Of a stretch of 64,000 bases of DNA, positions 54,752-64,000 are shown one piece after another. Each line of letters opens with the position of its first letter. Within the stretch, counting starts at the first letter, position 1. The stretch lies in NCBI RefSeq assembly GCF_963855985.1, contig NW_026973569.1, positions 310,001 to 374,000 of the forward strand. The letters are read 5' to 3'. The notes beneath the pieces are model-generated. The model worked only from the letters and a program-made list of their open reading frames with translations. It ran no database searches and had not been told where the DNA came from. Origin of the DNA: Ostrinia nubilalis. Lineage: Eukaryota; Arthropoda; Insecta; Lepidoptera; Crambidae. The translations under genes and the position numbers were made by a program.

Positions 54752-55293
54752 GTGAAGGTACGCGAAGCCGACAGGGACAAAACTGCTTTTACTTGCCCTT
54801 TAGGTACTTACCGCTTTAAGAGAATGCCGTTCGGCCTGAAAAACGCACCAGCGACATTCCAGCGCCTCATAGATCGTCTCCGTTCCTGCTCAGCTTTACA
54901 AAACGTAACTATACTTGCGTACTTAGATGACCTACTGGTGATTTCTGATGGAGGAATCCAGAAACATCTGCAAGACCTCGAGGCAGTTTTCAAACGCCTG
55001 GCCGAGTTCCACCTCCATGTCAACAGGGAGAAGTGTGCGTTCGCTAGAGAAAGCGTCAAATACCTCGGCCACGTTGTTACCCAGCAGGGTATTTCCACCG
55101 ACCCAGAGAAGGTGAGTGCTGTCCTCGAGATGAAGGAACCAGGTAACCTTAAACACCTGAGAACCTTTCTGCAGACCTGTTCATGGTTCAGGAAATTCAT
55201 ACACAAGATCTTACCCGTTACCAAGGTAACGAAGCCGTCCCTCCTAAGCCCGTAGTACCTAAAAGGAAACGCGGAAGACCACGTAAGGTGTAG
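54752..55293 (+). pseudogene. Gypsy pol: rest of RT, then deletion, then pol C-terminus
   Basis: In frame after the TAG: READRDKTAFTCPLGTYRFK, MPFGLKNAPATFQRLID, catalytic YLDD (near 54920) and KYLGHVVTQQGI, ending in the RT connection (LQTCSWFRKFIHK). About 55205 the frame leaves homology. The +1 frame then reads AVPPKPVVPKRKRGRPRKV to a stop at 55291-55293, an AT-hook-like pol C-terminus. RNase H and integrase, normally about 2 kb, are missing between them. The loss is recent, given near-identical LTRs. Confidence 0.85.
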
Positions 55294-55356
55294 GGGGGGA
55301 TGATGGTTGATGCTAGACCACGGACGAGGGCGTTTCCCTGGTCTAGAGGGGGAGCA

Positions 55357-55578
55357 TATAGCAAACCGGTTACTACGTGCCTATCGCACCGGCATCACGC
55401 TACGCTACCCGATATGGGCATAGCTCGAATCCCGCGCGAGCTACACCCCGCGCGCCGCGCCCCGCTAACGGTTACAGCGCTCTAGAATTTTCGATCGGCG
55501 TCCCGCCCATAGCCGCGACGCATCGATCGCCAGTACGCGTTCGCGCTCCGCACGTTACACGCGCGCGCGCTGCTCATA
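55357..55578 (+). repeat. Gypsy right LTR, 222 bp
   Basis: One difference from the left LTR (G to A at the CGC(G/A)CCGG position). Confidence 0.9.
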
Positions 55579-55693
55579 CTATTATTTTTAAAATATGCCA
55601 CATAGATTTTTTTTTATATTTTTCTGATAACCAGCACAACTTGCCTCAACACCCAGTTCCAGCTTGACGTTACATTACGGGACACCCTGTATA

Positions 55694-55979
55694 ATGTCAA
55701 AATTTATCATTAAGAAAGTCATTTATACAATAATAGCATTTTTCAATTAATAGTTTCTTAAATTTATTCTTGAAGAGATTATTATTAAGCGATTTATAGG
55801 CCTGGGGAATCTTATTATAAATTTTGGGAGCCATGCATACTACACTATTAAGCATCAGAGTTGTCTTTGCACTATGCAAGCATAATTTGCTACCATCGCG
55901 ACGATTGCGGACAACTTTGTCAGCAAGCCGCGGAAACAGGTGAGAGTTTGGTCTTACAAATAGTGCTATTTCCAATATA
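55694..55979 (-). pseudogene. LINE ORF2 C-terminal fragment
   Basis: About 93 codons: SHLFPRLADKVV, VVCMAPKIYNKIPQAYK, then YYCINDFLNDKF and TGA. It closely resembles the fragment at 25896-26145. It is cut on its 5' side by the second foldback element at TATA (55976-55979), so the rest may lie beyond the nested elements to the right. Its 3' UTR and hexamer tail are on the other side of the first foldback element. Only the C-terminus is present, so no catalytic motif is visible. Confidence 0.8.
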
Positions 55980-56771
55980 CAGTGTGTCCGGGAATGTAGT
56001 GATCAAACTTTAAGGGTGTAATCTATGGACAATTTTATCGATGAAAATACTTTAAATTTGGGGCTTGACCCATTTCTCGCATATTTACAAGGACTTAAGT
56101 TTTTAATTTTAAGATTTCACCTCTTCCTTCAAAAACAAGTGATAGCGTGGATAACTTAACATTAATAAGCAAATATTTTATATCATGCGATAGCCAATAA
56201 AATTTTCTACTAATAGAAGTAGAAAACAGACACAAGTTTCATACATTTTAAGGGAGTACGAATGGATTTAATTAGAAATAAACACGATTTTTTTCACATC
56301 TTTTTCATTATTTCCCAACACAAGAAAAACCAGGTCGTTAAGGTATGTTTTATTTGCATTGTATTATTAGTATTTGAGCCATTCTACAAAACGAATGTAA
56401 ATTTATTAGTCTACCTCTATTAGTTTCGACGTAATTGTTGAACAGAGATACCCATTCCCAGCGGTTTCCATAGTAATCGGAATAGGTTGTGTGATTCTTT
56501 CAGGCAGTGCATTTTCGCATGTCGCGTGCGCTATGGAAACCGCTGGGAAGGGGTATCTTTGTTCAACAATTACGTCGAAACTAATAGACGTAGACTAATA
56601 AATTTACATTCGTTTTGTAGAATAGCTCAAATACTAATAATACAATGCAAATAAAACATACCTTAACGACCTGGTTTTTCTTGTGTTGGGAAATAACTGA
56701 AAAAGATGTGAAAAAATCATGTTTATTTGTAATTAAATCCATTCTTACACCCTTAAAATGTATGAAACTTG
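55980..56771. mobile_element. Second foldback element, right end cut off
   Basis: Left end CAGTGTGTCCGGGAATGTAG after TATA, akin to the first foldback element. Inverted arms of about 240 bp: 56235-56478 against 56527-56771. The right arm stops where the BEL/Pao LTR begins, so the remaining end lies beyond that element. Confidence 0.7.
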
Positions 56772-56961
56772 TGTTCAGACGAACATTGATCTCTGATCAG
56801 CAACAAATTTGGCCTACATCATAGTGCAATCGTTGCACATTACACGGGCGTACACTATTATAGATTTAAGTAATGTACTTGTATGTGTGTGTAAATAGCG
56901 TTAGTATAAATATTGTAAGATTGTTAATAAATCCTCTTTGACCATTTGGACTTGGACTACA
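56772..56961 (+). repeat. Putative BEL/Pao LTR, about 190 bp
   Basis: TGTTCAGACGAAC to GGACTACA. Contains AGTATAAATATTG (TATA-like) and AATAAA in promoter-to-polyadenylation order. Only one copy is in the window, so the right edge is provisional. Confidence 0.45.
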
Positions 56962-57090
56962 TCATTTCAACCACGTATCGTTCCACCTGGTAACTATATT
57001 ACTCTCACTGTGGCCAAGACACCCTTAGCCATCAGATCCTGATCAGTCTTGTGAGTCTGCTTGACTGGCAGTGAGAAAACCCACTCCTCA

Positions 57091-57652
57091 CCTTATTCCT
57101 CACCACATTCCGTCTGTTACCTTAGGTCTCAAGGTGCAGACATCCCTCACTTGTTTATACATATATTTATTTATCTTACATTTATGCTGTAGGTTAGGGA
57201 ATTAGGGAATTAGGATACCTAGGGACTTAGTTCTATCCTATAGTATAATTGTTCATATGTAGCTAGCCGGTGCCTTTACAAGAGACCAACCACACTTCCA
57301 CGCACTTAAAGACATTATTTTCACACTCTACATTAACATTAGTCGGCAGCTGCACATTATGGTCCTTCGAGCCGGATCCTTATTCCTCACCACATTCCGT
57401 CTGTTACCTTAGGTCTCACGGTGCAGACATCCCTCACTTATTTATATATTTATTTATCTTACATTTATGCTGTAGGTTAGGGAATTAGGGAATTAGGATA
57501 CCTAGGGACTTAGTTCTATCCTATAGTATAATTGTTCATGTGTAGCTAGCCGGTGCCTTTACAAGAGACCACACTTCCACGCACTTAAAGACATTATTTT
57601 CACACTCTACATTAACATTAGTCGGCAGCTGCACATTATGGTCCTTCGAGCA
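57091..57652 (+). repeat. 287-bp tandem duplication in the leader
   Basis: Copies 57091-57377 and 57378-57652 differ by a few substitutions and small indels (for example a missing ACCA-type segment near 57567). Confidence 0.9.
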
Positions 57653-57993
57653 AAAATAGGTTAAAACACTAAATTAATTTACTACGCGGTCCTATTACCC
57701 CCTTAGGAATGACAAGGACAGACTGACACTTCGGAGAGTTATGTGCTGGTGTACTCAACAAGCATCAGTTTCGTAGCAATCTGGAGTACTTAGATACCTG
57801 TTGTATCCTGTTGGAAAGCTTCTATTACGGTAGCGGTTCGGTCACTGGCCTCCCGGAAGAGGGTCTCACCGGCTGATTGAGAAGTCGCAAAATACCGTAA
57901 TTAGGGCGCAGGTACATCAAGTATTGACATAAGTTTTATTGATAGACGTAGGGTAGGGTATTAGGAAGGAACAGAATAGACAAGAGGAGCACC

Positions 57994-58815
57994 ATGGAGA
58001 TACAAGACATTAACGAGTTAGTCAAAGAGCAAGAAAACATATACAATGATATCCTACGATTTATGGCGAATATGAAAAAGGATTCAGCCTCACGACATTC
58101 ACGACAATACATAGACGACAGGACATGTCGGTTAAACAAATTATACGAAAGAGCAAAGACGAACCATACGAAACTACAAGACCAAGAAATACTTACATCA
58201 AGAAAAAATACGACGACACTATTGACTACTTGCAAAAAATTGAAGCCAAACTGCAAATTGTACACGAACTATACCAACCAGAAGAGCCGCAAGAAGACTC
58301 AACAGACGAAAATCTTGAACAAAGTCAAAAAATATTCATACAAAATTTTCGAATTTCACAACTCGCTAAGAAGCTTATTCAGGCAAAGACAGGAATCACA
58401 GAAAATAAACCTACGTGGCATCTATAATCATTATTACAAGTTATACAAAACCAATGGCAAGAAATTGAAAAAAATCACCTTGAATTACTCATGACTGAAA
58501 ACACGCACGAACTAAATTACTTCAAGAACAACTTATTCGACAAAACCCAATTAGATTATGAAATCACTACAGAACTTATCCAAGAAAAACTATTTGAGAG
58601 TAAACCAACCACAAGCAATATAATTCCTAGATCATCAGGAAAATTACCACAAATTAAAATCCCCGAATTCTCTGGAGATTATAACAATTGGAATACTTTT
58701 CAAGACTTATTTACTAAGATAATTCACGAAGATCACTCAATATCATGCACGGAAAAAATGCAATATTTGAAATCACATGTTAAAGGCGAAGCAGCAAAAA
58801 ATATTAAAAAACTTG
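57994..58815 (+). pseudogene. BEL/Pao gag, decayed and truncated
   Basis: ATG 57994 opens MEIQDINELVKEQENIYNDI, a charged helical N-terminus. The frame shifts near 58140 to one with KKYDDTIDYLQKIEAKLQIV, which ends at TAA 58425-58427. The same frame then continues to the DUF1759 core: LPQIKIPEFSGDYNNWNTFQ and EKMQYLKSHVKGEAAKNIKK. It stops matching near 58812 at the DIRS boundary. No zinc knuckles are left. The product would have formed particles. Confidence 0.8.
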
Positions 58816-59378
58816 ACCGTCACTGGAAGCTTTATATTATTGAGATAGCATTTCCGTTTCCCGTCGATTTTCCTACCCTTTTTAGTACTTGTATTGACTT
58901 CGTGTTTCCGGCTCAGTGGCGACACCTGGTGATTGCGCGCCATTTTTAGTTTTCGTAAAAAGCATGGCGCCTTTTTGGTTCATTGGCGTTTTGTTTTCCG
59001 TCGAATCAACTTGGGCGCAGCAGCCCCGTCTCTGCGACTTGTGAAAACAATATTGAGTAATAAATAATAGTGATTAAAAAGTAATAAGTAAAAGTGATCA
59101 AAGTGAATTTTAAGCAAATTGGAGAAAAATCTGTAAGTAACCTACCCTACTTTAGAAAAAAGTGTTACTATTTGAAAATTACGATTGTATCGTGTACCAT
59201 TCGTTACTAATATTGTAATTATAACCTTTTTTATAAAGAATAATGTAACGTAGTGATATGATAATTAAATTTAACGGTTTTTCCGTTCGTATCATATTGT
59301 GTAAAATATTTGAAAAACTTTCGTGACTTTCCGGTTCTATTAGCAGCTGACGTTAAATTTAATTTGATTTTGTTAGAA

Positions 59379-60695
59379 ATGGATAATCCTGAAAAAGATT
59401 CGGCGGGTGACCCTCAGCCGCCGCCACCTGTGCCTGGCCCGAGCGGGACGTCTCGCAAGCGGGCCCGGAGCACCAGCAGCAGCTCGAGCAGCAGCTCCTC
59501 GAGCTCTTCATCATCGTCCGGCAAACGAGGTAAACGATTACACCGCCGGCGCCATAAGAAAAGTAAGCGTTCGCGTTATTCTAACCGGATGATAGATAAA
59601 CTGTTTAACGAAATGGGGGAAATTCGTAAACAACTGGCTTCAACCACCAATAATAATGAGGCGTGTGATAATTTATCCATATATTCAGGGGTTAGTGGCG
59701 ATTTATATGACCAACAAACTTCTTTTACTGGGGATCAATGTGGCGACTCGGAATGTCAAAATTGGGCTTCAGGGTTTACATTTGATATTGAAACTAAGCT
59801 TAAAGAACCCACAGTACCAAAGACACCTGATCAGTACCTTAAATTCCTTCTTGATATACAACGTTTTGGCAATAGTTCTTGGTCAGAAGTAAGATACGCT
59901 GATACACAAAAATTATACAATCACACTCCAGGTTTCATAGACTTGGAAACAAACGAGGAGGTAAAAATGTATGATAACCTTCGTCATTTGGCAAACACCG
60001 AGAAAGCTTATGCAGCTATAACGTACTGCTTACTAAAACAAAAAGAAACTTTACAAGAAAGTATTCGCAATCTTCTTTTTTGGGCCAAGAATACAAATGT
60101 AACTTTTGATAATTTAAATGCAAAAGTGGAAGAACTTTTTCAAAAAGGAGACTTCCACAAAATATCTTCTGATCTCTTACAATTAGTTTGTGGCCACCGG
60201 GCAGAAACTGTTGAAATGAGACGAGAATCGATTACTAGTCAAGTGCGAGACCCCCTAATCAAGGCTTCTTTAAACAGAATACCTCCAACACATACAAATT
60301 TATTTGATCCAGAGAAGTTAACGTCTATTTTAGAAAAAGCTGGAGGTGTTCGTAAAGCATTTTGGCCATTAAAGTCCGACGAATCTGCCCAACAAAAAGG
60401 CAATTCATCAAATCGCCGCCCCTCGCGGGGGCAAGGCGTGCGTAAACCTACCGTCCCATCGCGTGGGACCCAATATTCTTTTCCCGACTCTGGCTTTCCC
60501 ACATATGCATATACTGCCAACCACAACCCACCCTCGCGGGGTGGATATGCTCAGGCCAGCTTCCCTTCGAGAGGTCAACCCTCTTACCATTTTAATGCCA
60601 GAGGTGCATTCCATAATCGAGGCTCGCGGCCCGAATACAGAGGTAACCGAGGACGCTCCAATGCTCCAAAAACTACCAAAGATACTGCCAAATGA
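59379..60695 (+). CDS. DIRS gag-like protein
   Basis: 438 codons from ATG 59379 (MDNPEKDSAGD). Pro-rich start, then a run of about 18 Ser residues and a strongly basic segment (KRGKRLHRRRHKKSKRSRY) near residues 65-90. The central helical region (ASGFTFDIETKLKEPTVPKT, QESIRNLLFWAKN) is the conserved DIRS gag part, and the tail is Arg/Gly/Ser-rich (SRGQPSYHFNARGAFHNRG), probably nucleic-acid binding. No stops. The next ORF overlaps by 36 bp at ATG 60660. The layout fits gag of animal DIRS elements. Confidence 0.8.
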   Translation: MDNPEKDSAGDPQPPPPVPGPSGTSRKRARSTSSSSSSSSSSSSSSSGKRGKRLHRRRHKKSKRSRYSNRMIDKLFNEMGEIRKQLASTTNNNEACDNLSIYSGVSGDLYDQQTSFTGDQCGDSECQNWASGFTFDIETKLKEPTVPKTPDQYLKFLLDIQRFGNSSWSEVRYADTQKLYNHTPGFIDLETNEEVKMYDNLRHLANTEKAYAAITYCLLKQKETLQESIRNLLFWAKNTNVTFDNLNAKVEELFQKGDFHKISSDLLQLVCGHRAETVEMRRESITSQVRDPLIKASLNRIPPTHTNLFDPEKLTSILEKAGGVRKAFWPLKSDESAQQKGNSSNRRPSRGQGVRKPTVPSRGTQYSFPDSGFPTYAYTANHNPPSRGGYAQASFPSRGQPSYHFNARGAFHNRGSRPEYRGNRGRSNAPKTTKDTAK

Positions 60696-61462
60696 TACAA
60701 ACAATGACTCGGAACGGTTTCAAGCAGGTCAGTTAGCAGATTACCATTCGAAATGGAGGGAAATGAAGGCACCAATAATTCTTTTAAAAATAATACAAGG
60801 ATATCGAATCCCCTTTTATCAAAAACCTCCACTTATATACCCGGATGTAGTCAATTGTCCATTCCAAACTCCTGTTTCGGATTGCATGACCACAATAATT
60901 CAAAAAATGAAAAAGCAGGGCGTTCTAAAGAATGCGCAACCGTCACCAAGTTTCATTTCCCCTCTGTTTCTTGTGCCGAAACCCGACGGCTCGGCCCGTC
61001 CTATATTCAACCTCAAAGCATTAAACGAATATGTGCTGACCGAACCCTTCCATTTAATAAATATGTATCGCATCCCACATTTCCTGCAACCTCACGACTG
61101 GATGTGCAAGATAGACATATCCCAAGCATACTTTCATTTAAAAATAGCAAAGCCACACAGACGCTTTCTAAGACTCGTATACGACGGGGAGTTATTGGAA
61201 ATGACTTGCCTTCCATTCGGTTTGAGCACAGCTCCAAAAACATTCTCAATGTTAACGAATTGGGTGGCTCAAACGCTACGAGAAACGTGGAACATGAGAA
61301 TCGTTGTGTACCTAGACGACATTTTGATAGTAAATCAAAATCCAAGAATCTTACACGATCATGTCAGTCACACAGTACAAACTCTAAAAAATCTAGGATG
61401 GCAAGTCAATTTCAAGAAATCCATACTTCATCCCCAAAAGAGCATAATTTATTTGGGCATAA
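60660..61462 (+). pseudogene. DIRS reverse transcriptase, first part
   Basis: From ATG 60660 the frame has SKWREMKAPIILLKIIQGYR, SPLFLVPKPDGSARPIFNLK, WMCKIDISQAYFHLKI, MTCLPFGLSTAPKTFSML and catalytic YLDDIL (near 61307-61325), ending LGI at the MITE insertion. Its order and the FHLKI/LPFGLS boxes are DIRS-type. Without the MITE and one TAA, the frame continues directly in the RNase H part at 62133. The enzyme makes cDNA that is inserted by the recombinase rather than an integrase. Confidence 0.9.
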
Positions 61463-62132
61463 CACCGGTCAACAAAAAAAAAAATTTTTTTTGCGCATGG
61501 ATTTTACTTATTATATTCTGATTATATAAGCAAATTTATATAAAAAAGTGCGATTACAAATCGAAAATATTTGCTTTTTAAGAAGTTATAGCGATTTGAA
61601 TTTTCCATCTTCATAGTAGAATGTCTCTAAAGATGCACGCCCCATTCTCATTGGGATATATTTATAAATAATTATGGGGGCTTATTCGCAAGAACAAGGG
61701 GCACGCTTTCATCAAAATATAGTGAGATTTGAGAGACGACGTTACCAAGGCCAGTATACTAAAAGCATGATAGGGTTAGATTTTTATGCGAAAAATCTTC
61801 TATGGAACGTGACAGGAAATTAGAACTTTTCATTTTTAATAAATATTTGGACTCTATTTTAAATTTTCTCTTGTGAGAATGAATCTTAAATGGATGTTTG
61901 GTATGTTTTAATAGTTAGAAAGAATGAAAGAAAGAAAGAAAAAAATATATTTGGCAACAAATTGAACCATCTCTATGTTCATGTTTCATACATTCATTGA
62001 TATGAATTTTTCTATTTTTTACACATAAAAGCAAATTCAGAACAATTTTTTGTTGTTATTCTTAATTCTAGGTCATAAAGCAATAAAAATAAGCTATGCA
62101 TAACCCGTGCGCAAAAATGCTGTAGACAGTTG
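61463..62132. mobile_element. 670-bp MITE in DIRS RT, TAA duplication
   Basis: TAA at 61460-61462 and 62133-62135. Ends CACCGGTCAACA and the inverse of TGTAGACAGTTG, then TTTTTGCGCATGG matched by CCGTGCGCAAAAA. PIF/Harbinger-like. The RT frame rejoins exactly. Confidence 0.82.
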
Positions 62133-62134
62133 TA

Positions 62135-63256
62135 ATGTGGAGAACTTGGACCAATCAGAAAAGTCTACCTGTCGAAAAAAGATCATCAATCAAAAAACAA
62201 ATAAATCAAGTTCTAGAGCGAATGAAAATAACTGTAAAAGAATTACAAAAAATAATAGGGATTCTGAACTTTGCCAGTTTTGTGGTACCTCGAGGTCGGC
62301 TCAATCATCGGTACTTAATGAGGTTACTAAACTCACTACCCGAACAATCGGTGAAGGAATTCCCAATACCTCAAGAAGTGTACGAAGAATTGATGTGGTG
62401 GATGGAGAACTCTCAATTAGCAACAGCAATACACTACCCTCCACCGAGTCACTTTTTGACAACGGATGCTTCAGATCAGGCTTGGGGAGCGCAGCTAAAC
62501 AATCGAGCAATCTCAGGAAGTTGGACTTCAGTAGAGAAAGGATTGCATTGCAACCAAAAAGAAATGCTTGCCATACTGCATGCCCTCCAATGCCAGATTC
62601 ACGAACTCCACCACAGTTCGATTCTCATACAATGCGACAGCAAGACTGCAGTAGCACATCTCCGAAAAGAAGGAGGCACAAAGTCGTTACCCCTATTGGA
62701 AATAACACACCAAATTTTGAATCTACTAGATCAACATCAAATATATTTCAAAATACATTACATACCAGGAAAATACAACAATCATGCCGACCATTTATCA
62801 CGCCTTCGCACACCTCCAGAATGGCACTTACTGGCACCAGGCGTAGACATAGTATTTGCGAAATGGGGATATCCAGTGATAGACCTATTTGCCTCGAAGA
62901 CAGCACACGTAATCAGCAATTACGTATCATTGGATCAGACAGATCATCAAGCTCTATTTCACGACGCGTTCAGTGTTCCATGGAACTACCCCCTCGCGTG
63001 GGTATTTCCACCACCGTTTCTAATACCCAAAGTCCTGATTCACCTAAATCAGTCAACGGGGGTGTTTCTAATAGTGGTGCCTCGGTGGGAGAAAGTATAC
63101 TGGCGCGCAGACATCAAAGCTCGGGCACTCGCGGCTCCGTTAACCTTGAGGAACCTTCAGAGACATCTTGTCGACACAACAACGGGGCTACCTCCTCCGA
63201 ACGTAGAGAACCTGGTTCTAGAGGTATGGAGATGTGGGGGTGGTCCGAGGCGGTAG
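62135..63256 (+). pseudogene. DIRS RT end, RNase H and methyltransferase-like region
   Basis: Continues RT (LQKIIGILNFASFVVPRGRL). RNase H follows: LTTDASDQAWGAQL (first Asp), NQKEMLAILHAL (Glu), IQCDSKTAVAHL (Asp), ending PGKYNNHADHLSR. After that, VDIVFAKWGYPVIDLFASKT and WVFPPPFLIPKV match the DIRS region often compared with Dam-type methyltransferases. The stop is at 63254-63256, overlapping the recombinase ORF by 31 bp. It is open throughout; it is labelled a pseudogene only because the upstream MITE disconnects it from its start. Confidence 0.85.
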
Positions 63257-64000
63257 AAACATGGAATCCTCAACAAGTATCCCTACTTAAAAATTCCCGG
63301 CGAAAATCTACCTTGAAAACTTATGAGGTCGCGTGGAAACGTTGGTGTTCTTGGGCCACTACTAATGGCATTAATATAAACAGTCCTACTGGCCCACAAT
63401 TAGCACAATTCTTATCTGATTTATACTTGATTCACAATTTGTCTTACAACGTTATGTAGCGCTAGCTCGTAGTTTCTACGTTATGTAACGCTGAAATATC
63501 AGGTCAATTAAGCTCACACGTTTTAGTAAAACACATTTTAAAATCCATCGCTTTTGAAAAACCAAAGAACACCAAACCACCTGTATGGGACGTCGGTAAA
63601 CTAATTCAGCATTTATCGAAGTATACCGTTGATACAAACAATATGTTTCAAACATCACGTCATGCTGCGATTTTATTACTACTTTGTTCAGGTAGGCGTA
63701 TACATGACCTAACTTTACTTAAAGTTGATCCTAGACATTACATTAAAACTAGCGAACATGTAATATTCTGGCCAGAATTCGGTTCTAAGACCGATAGTAA
63801 TACATATAGACAGTCTGGTTGGAAATTGTTAGTTAATCCAAATAACAATAATTTAAATCCCCCCTATTGGATTGAAAGGACAATACTTTTGATGAACGAT
63901 CGACGTGAAGCTTCAAAATCATCTAGTTTATTCATCACAGTAAGAGGTCAACCGAAACCTGCTTCACGTACAGTTATAGCGGGATGGATAAAAACAGTAT
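63226..64000 (+). pseudogene. Tyrosine recombinase of the DIRS element (partial)
   Basis: ATG 63226 opens MEMWGWSEAVETWNPQQVSL, then a SAM-like core-binding domain (STLKTYEVAWKRWCSWATTN, GPQLAQFLSDLY). TAG codons at 63457-63459 and 63463-63465 break the frame within a small repeated word (ACGTTATGTA at 63450 and 63479). The same frame then stays open to the window end with the catalytic domain: AILLLLCSGRRIHDLTLL carries the first catalytic Arg. The HxxR box and the Tyr nucleophile lie outside. It would recombine circular cDNA into the genome. Confidence 0.85.

Larger units (their letters stand above)
51230..55578 (+). mobile_element. Young Gypsy element, internally deleted
   Basis: LTRs TATAGC...CTCATA, 4-bp duplication CTAT (51226-51229; 55579-55582). 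The empty site is confirmed by the opposite foldback arm. LTRs differ at one of 222 positions by eye. It contains a tRNA-Lys primer site, gag-pol through RT, a deletion removing RNase H and integrase, the pol C-terminus and a purine tract (AGAGGGGGAGCA, 55345-55356). Confidence 0.92.
49677..55689. mobile_element. Foldback-type DNA element with mariner-like ends
   Basis: CAGGGTGTCCCGTAATGTAA and its inverse form the ends; TATA flanks both (49673-49676; 55690-55693). The arms are about 540 bp inverted repeats: 49677-50215 against 50805-51229 plus 55583-55689. A hAT-type MITE lies in the centre and a Gypsy element in the right arm. No transposase. The mariner link rests on the TA-rich duplication and end sequence. 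Confidence 0.82.
56772..58815 (+). mobile_element. BEL/Pao element, 5' part
   Basis: Starts with a putative LTR in the arm of the second foldback element, followed by a roughly 1-kb leader with a 287-bp tandem duplication and a decayed gag. It stops near 58815, where the DIRS element begins. pol is not seen. Confidence 0.7.
58816..64000 (+). mobile_element. DIRS-type retrotransposon (runs off the window)
   Basis: Encodes gag, RT-RNase H-(methyltransferase-like) and a tyrosine recombinase, the defining DIRS set, in overlapping frames. The left end is placed where BEL gag similarity ends. Terminal repeats could not be tested because the right side is outside. A 670-bp MITE sits in RT. 58816-59378 is a non-coding leader. 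Confidence 0.85.

Noticed and set aside
62107..63459. Long frame overlapping DIRS RNase H
   Set aside because: Only its last part (from about 63226) matches the recombinase; the earlier part is an accidental open frame opposite the RNase H reading frame.

Overview
The window is eukaryotic and almost certainly lepidopteran. No host gene, rRNA or intact tRNA gene was recognised. Nearly everything that can be named is a transposable element, and several repeat signatures are ones I know from moths and butterflies: a SINE/RTE tail with CATCAGGTGATCCGTCTGC (33.8 and 45.8 kb), an RTE end with GTCCACTGCTGAACATAGGC (35.15 kb), a Helitron end with CTAGCGGCCGCCCGCGAC (47.86 kb), and LINE tails made of short tandem repeats. 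The density and depth of nesting would suit a W chromosome or other heterochromatin; that is inference.

Layout. 1-5.4 kb: a LINE fragment, then a TTAA-flanked piggyBac-like element carrying a 5'-truncated LINE. 5.4-11.5 kb: a nearly complete minus-strand LINE (coiled-coil/SGNH ORF1, endonuclease-RT ORF2), with a younger related LINE inserted in ORF1 and a candidate -1 frameshift signal joining ORF1 to ORF2. 12.0-16.9 kb: a 4.86-kb LTR retrotransposon with 363-bp LTRs in which I saw no difference. It has almost no coding capacity but carries arrays of short repeats, including sixteen hairpins with one invariant loop. 17.4-19.6 kb: a Gypsy relic (gag, protease) with a MITE. 20-25 kb: an 88-bp minisatellite, inverted rearranged repeats, an AAGC microsatellite and AT-rich repeats. 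25-28.9 kb: a BEL/Pao gag-protease relic (minus) containing a LINE end, with a core-promoter-like site upstream.

29.4-46.0 kb: one BEL/Pao element (minus; 5-bp target duplication GATAA; tRNA-Phe primer site) holding a nested series. Its RNase H region is split by a LINE with an 11-bp duplication. That LINE is split by a 4.8-kb DNA transposon with an ATAT duplication. The transposon holds a plus-strand BEL relic, itself containing an inverted RTE fragment and a palindromic MITE. The BEL leader carries a Mutator-like element with a SINE and a second TTAA element inside. 46.5-48.8 kb: a broken gene of an uncharacterised transposase-like family, a fragment of the second DNA transposon family, and a precisely inserted Helitron. 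48.8-56 kb: a LINE whose tail is a perfect hexamer array of about 105 units. It is interrupted by a foldback element that contains a hAT-type MITE and a young, internally deleted Gypsy element (222-bp LTRs, one difference). 56-64 kb: a second foldback element, cut by a BEL/Pao element, cut in turn by a DIRS-type retrotransposon (gag, RT-RNase H, tyrosine recombinase) that runs off the window end.

The elements were dated relative to each other by who interrupts whom. In five places (LINE ORF1, BEL RNase H, LINE ORF2, DIRS RT, element-B fragment) the host sequence rejoins exactly when the insert and one target-site copy are ignored, so those boundaries are the most secure. Most candidate biology lies in the RNA-structure features: the hairpin arrays of the non-coding LTR element and the ORF1/ORF2 frameshift site of the LINE.
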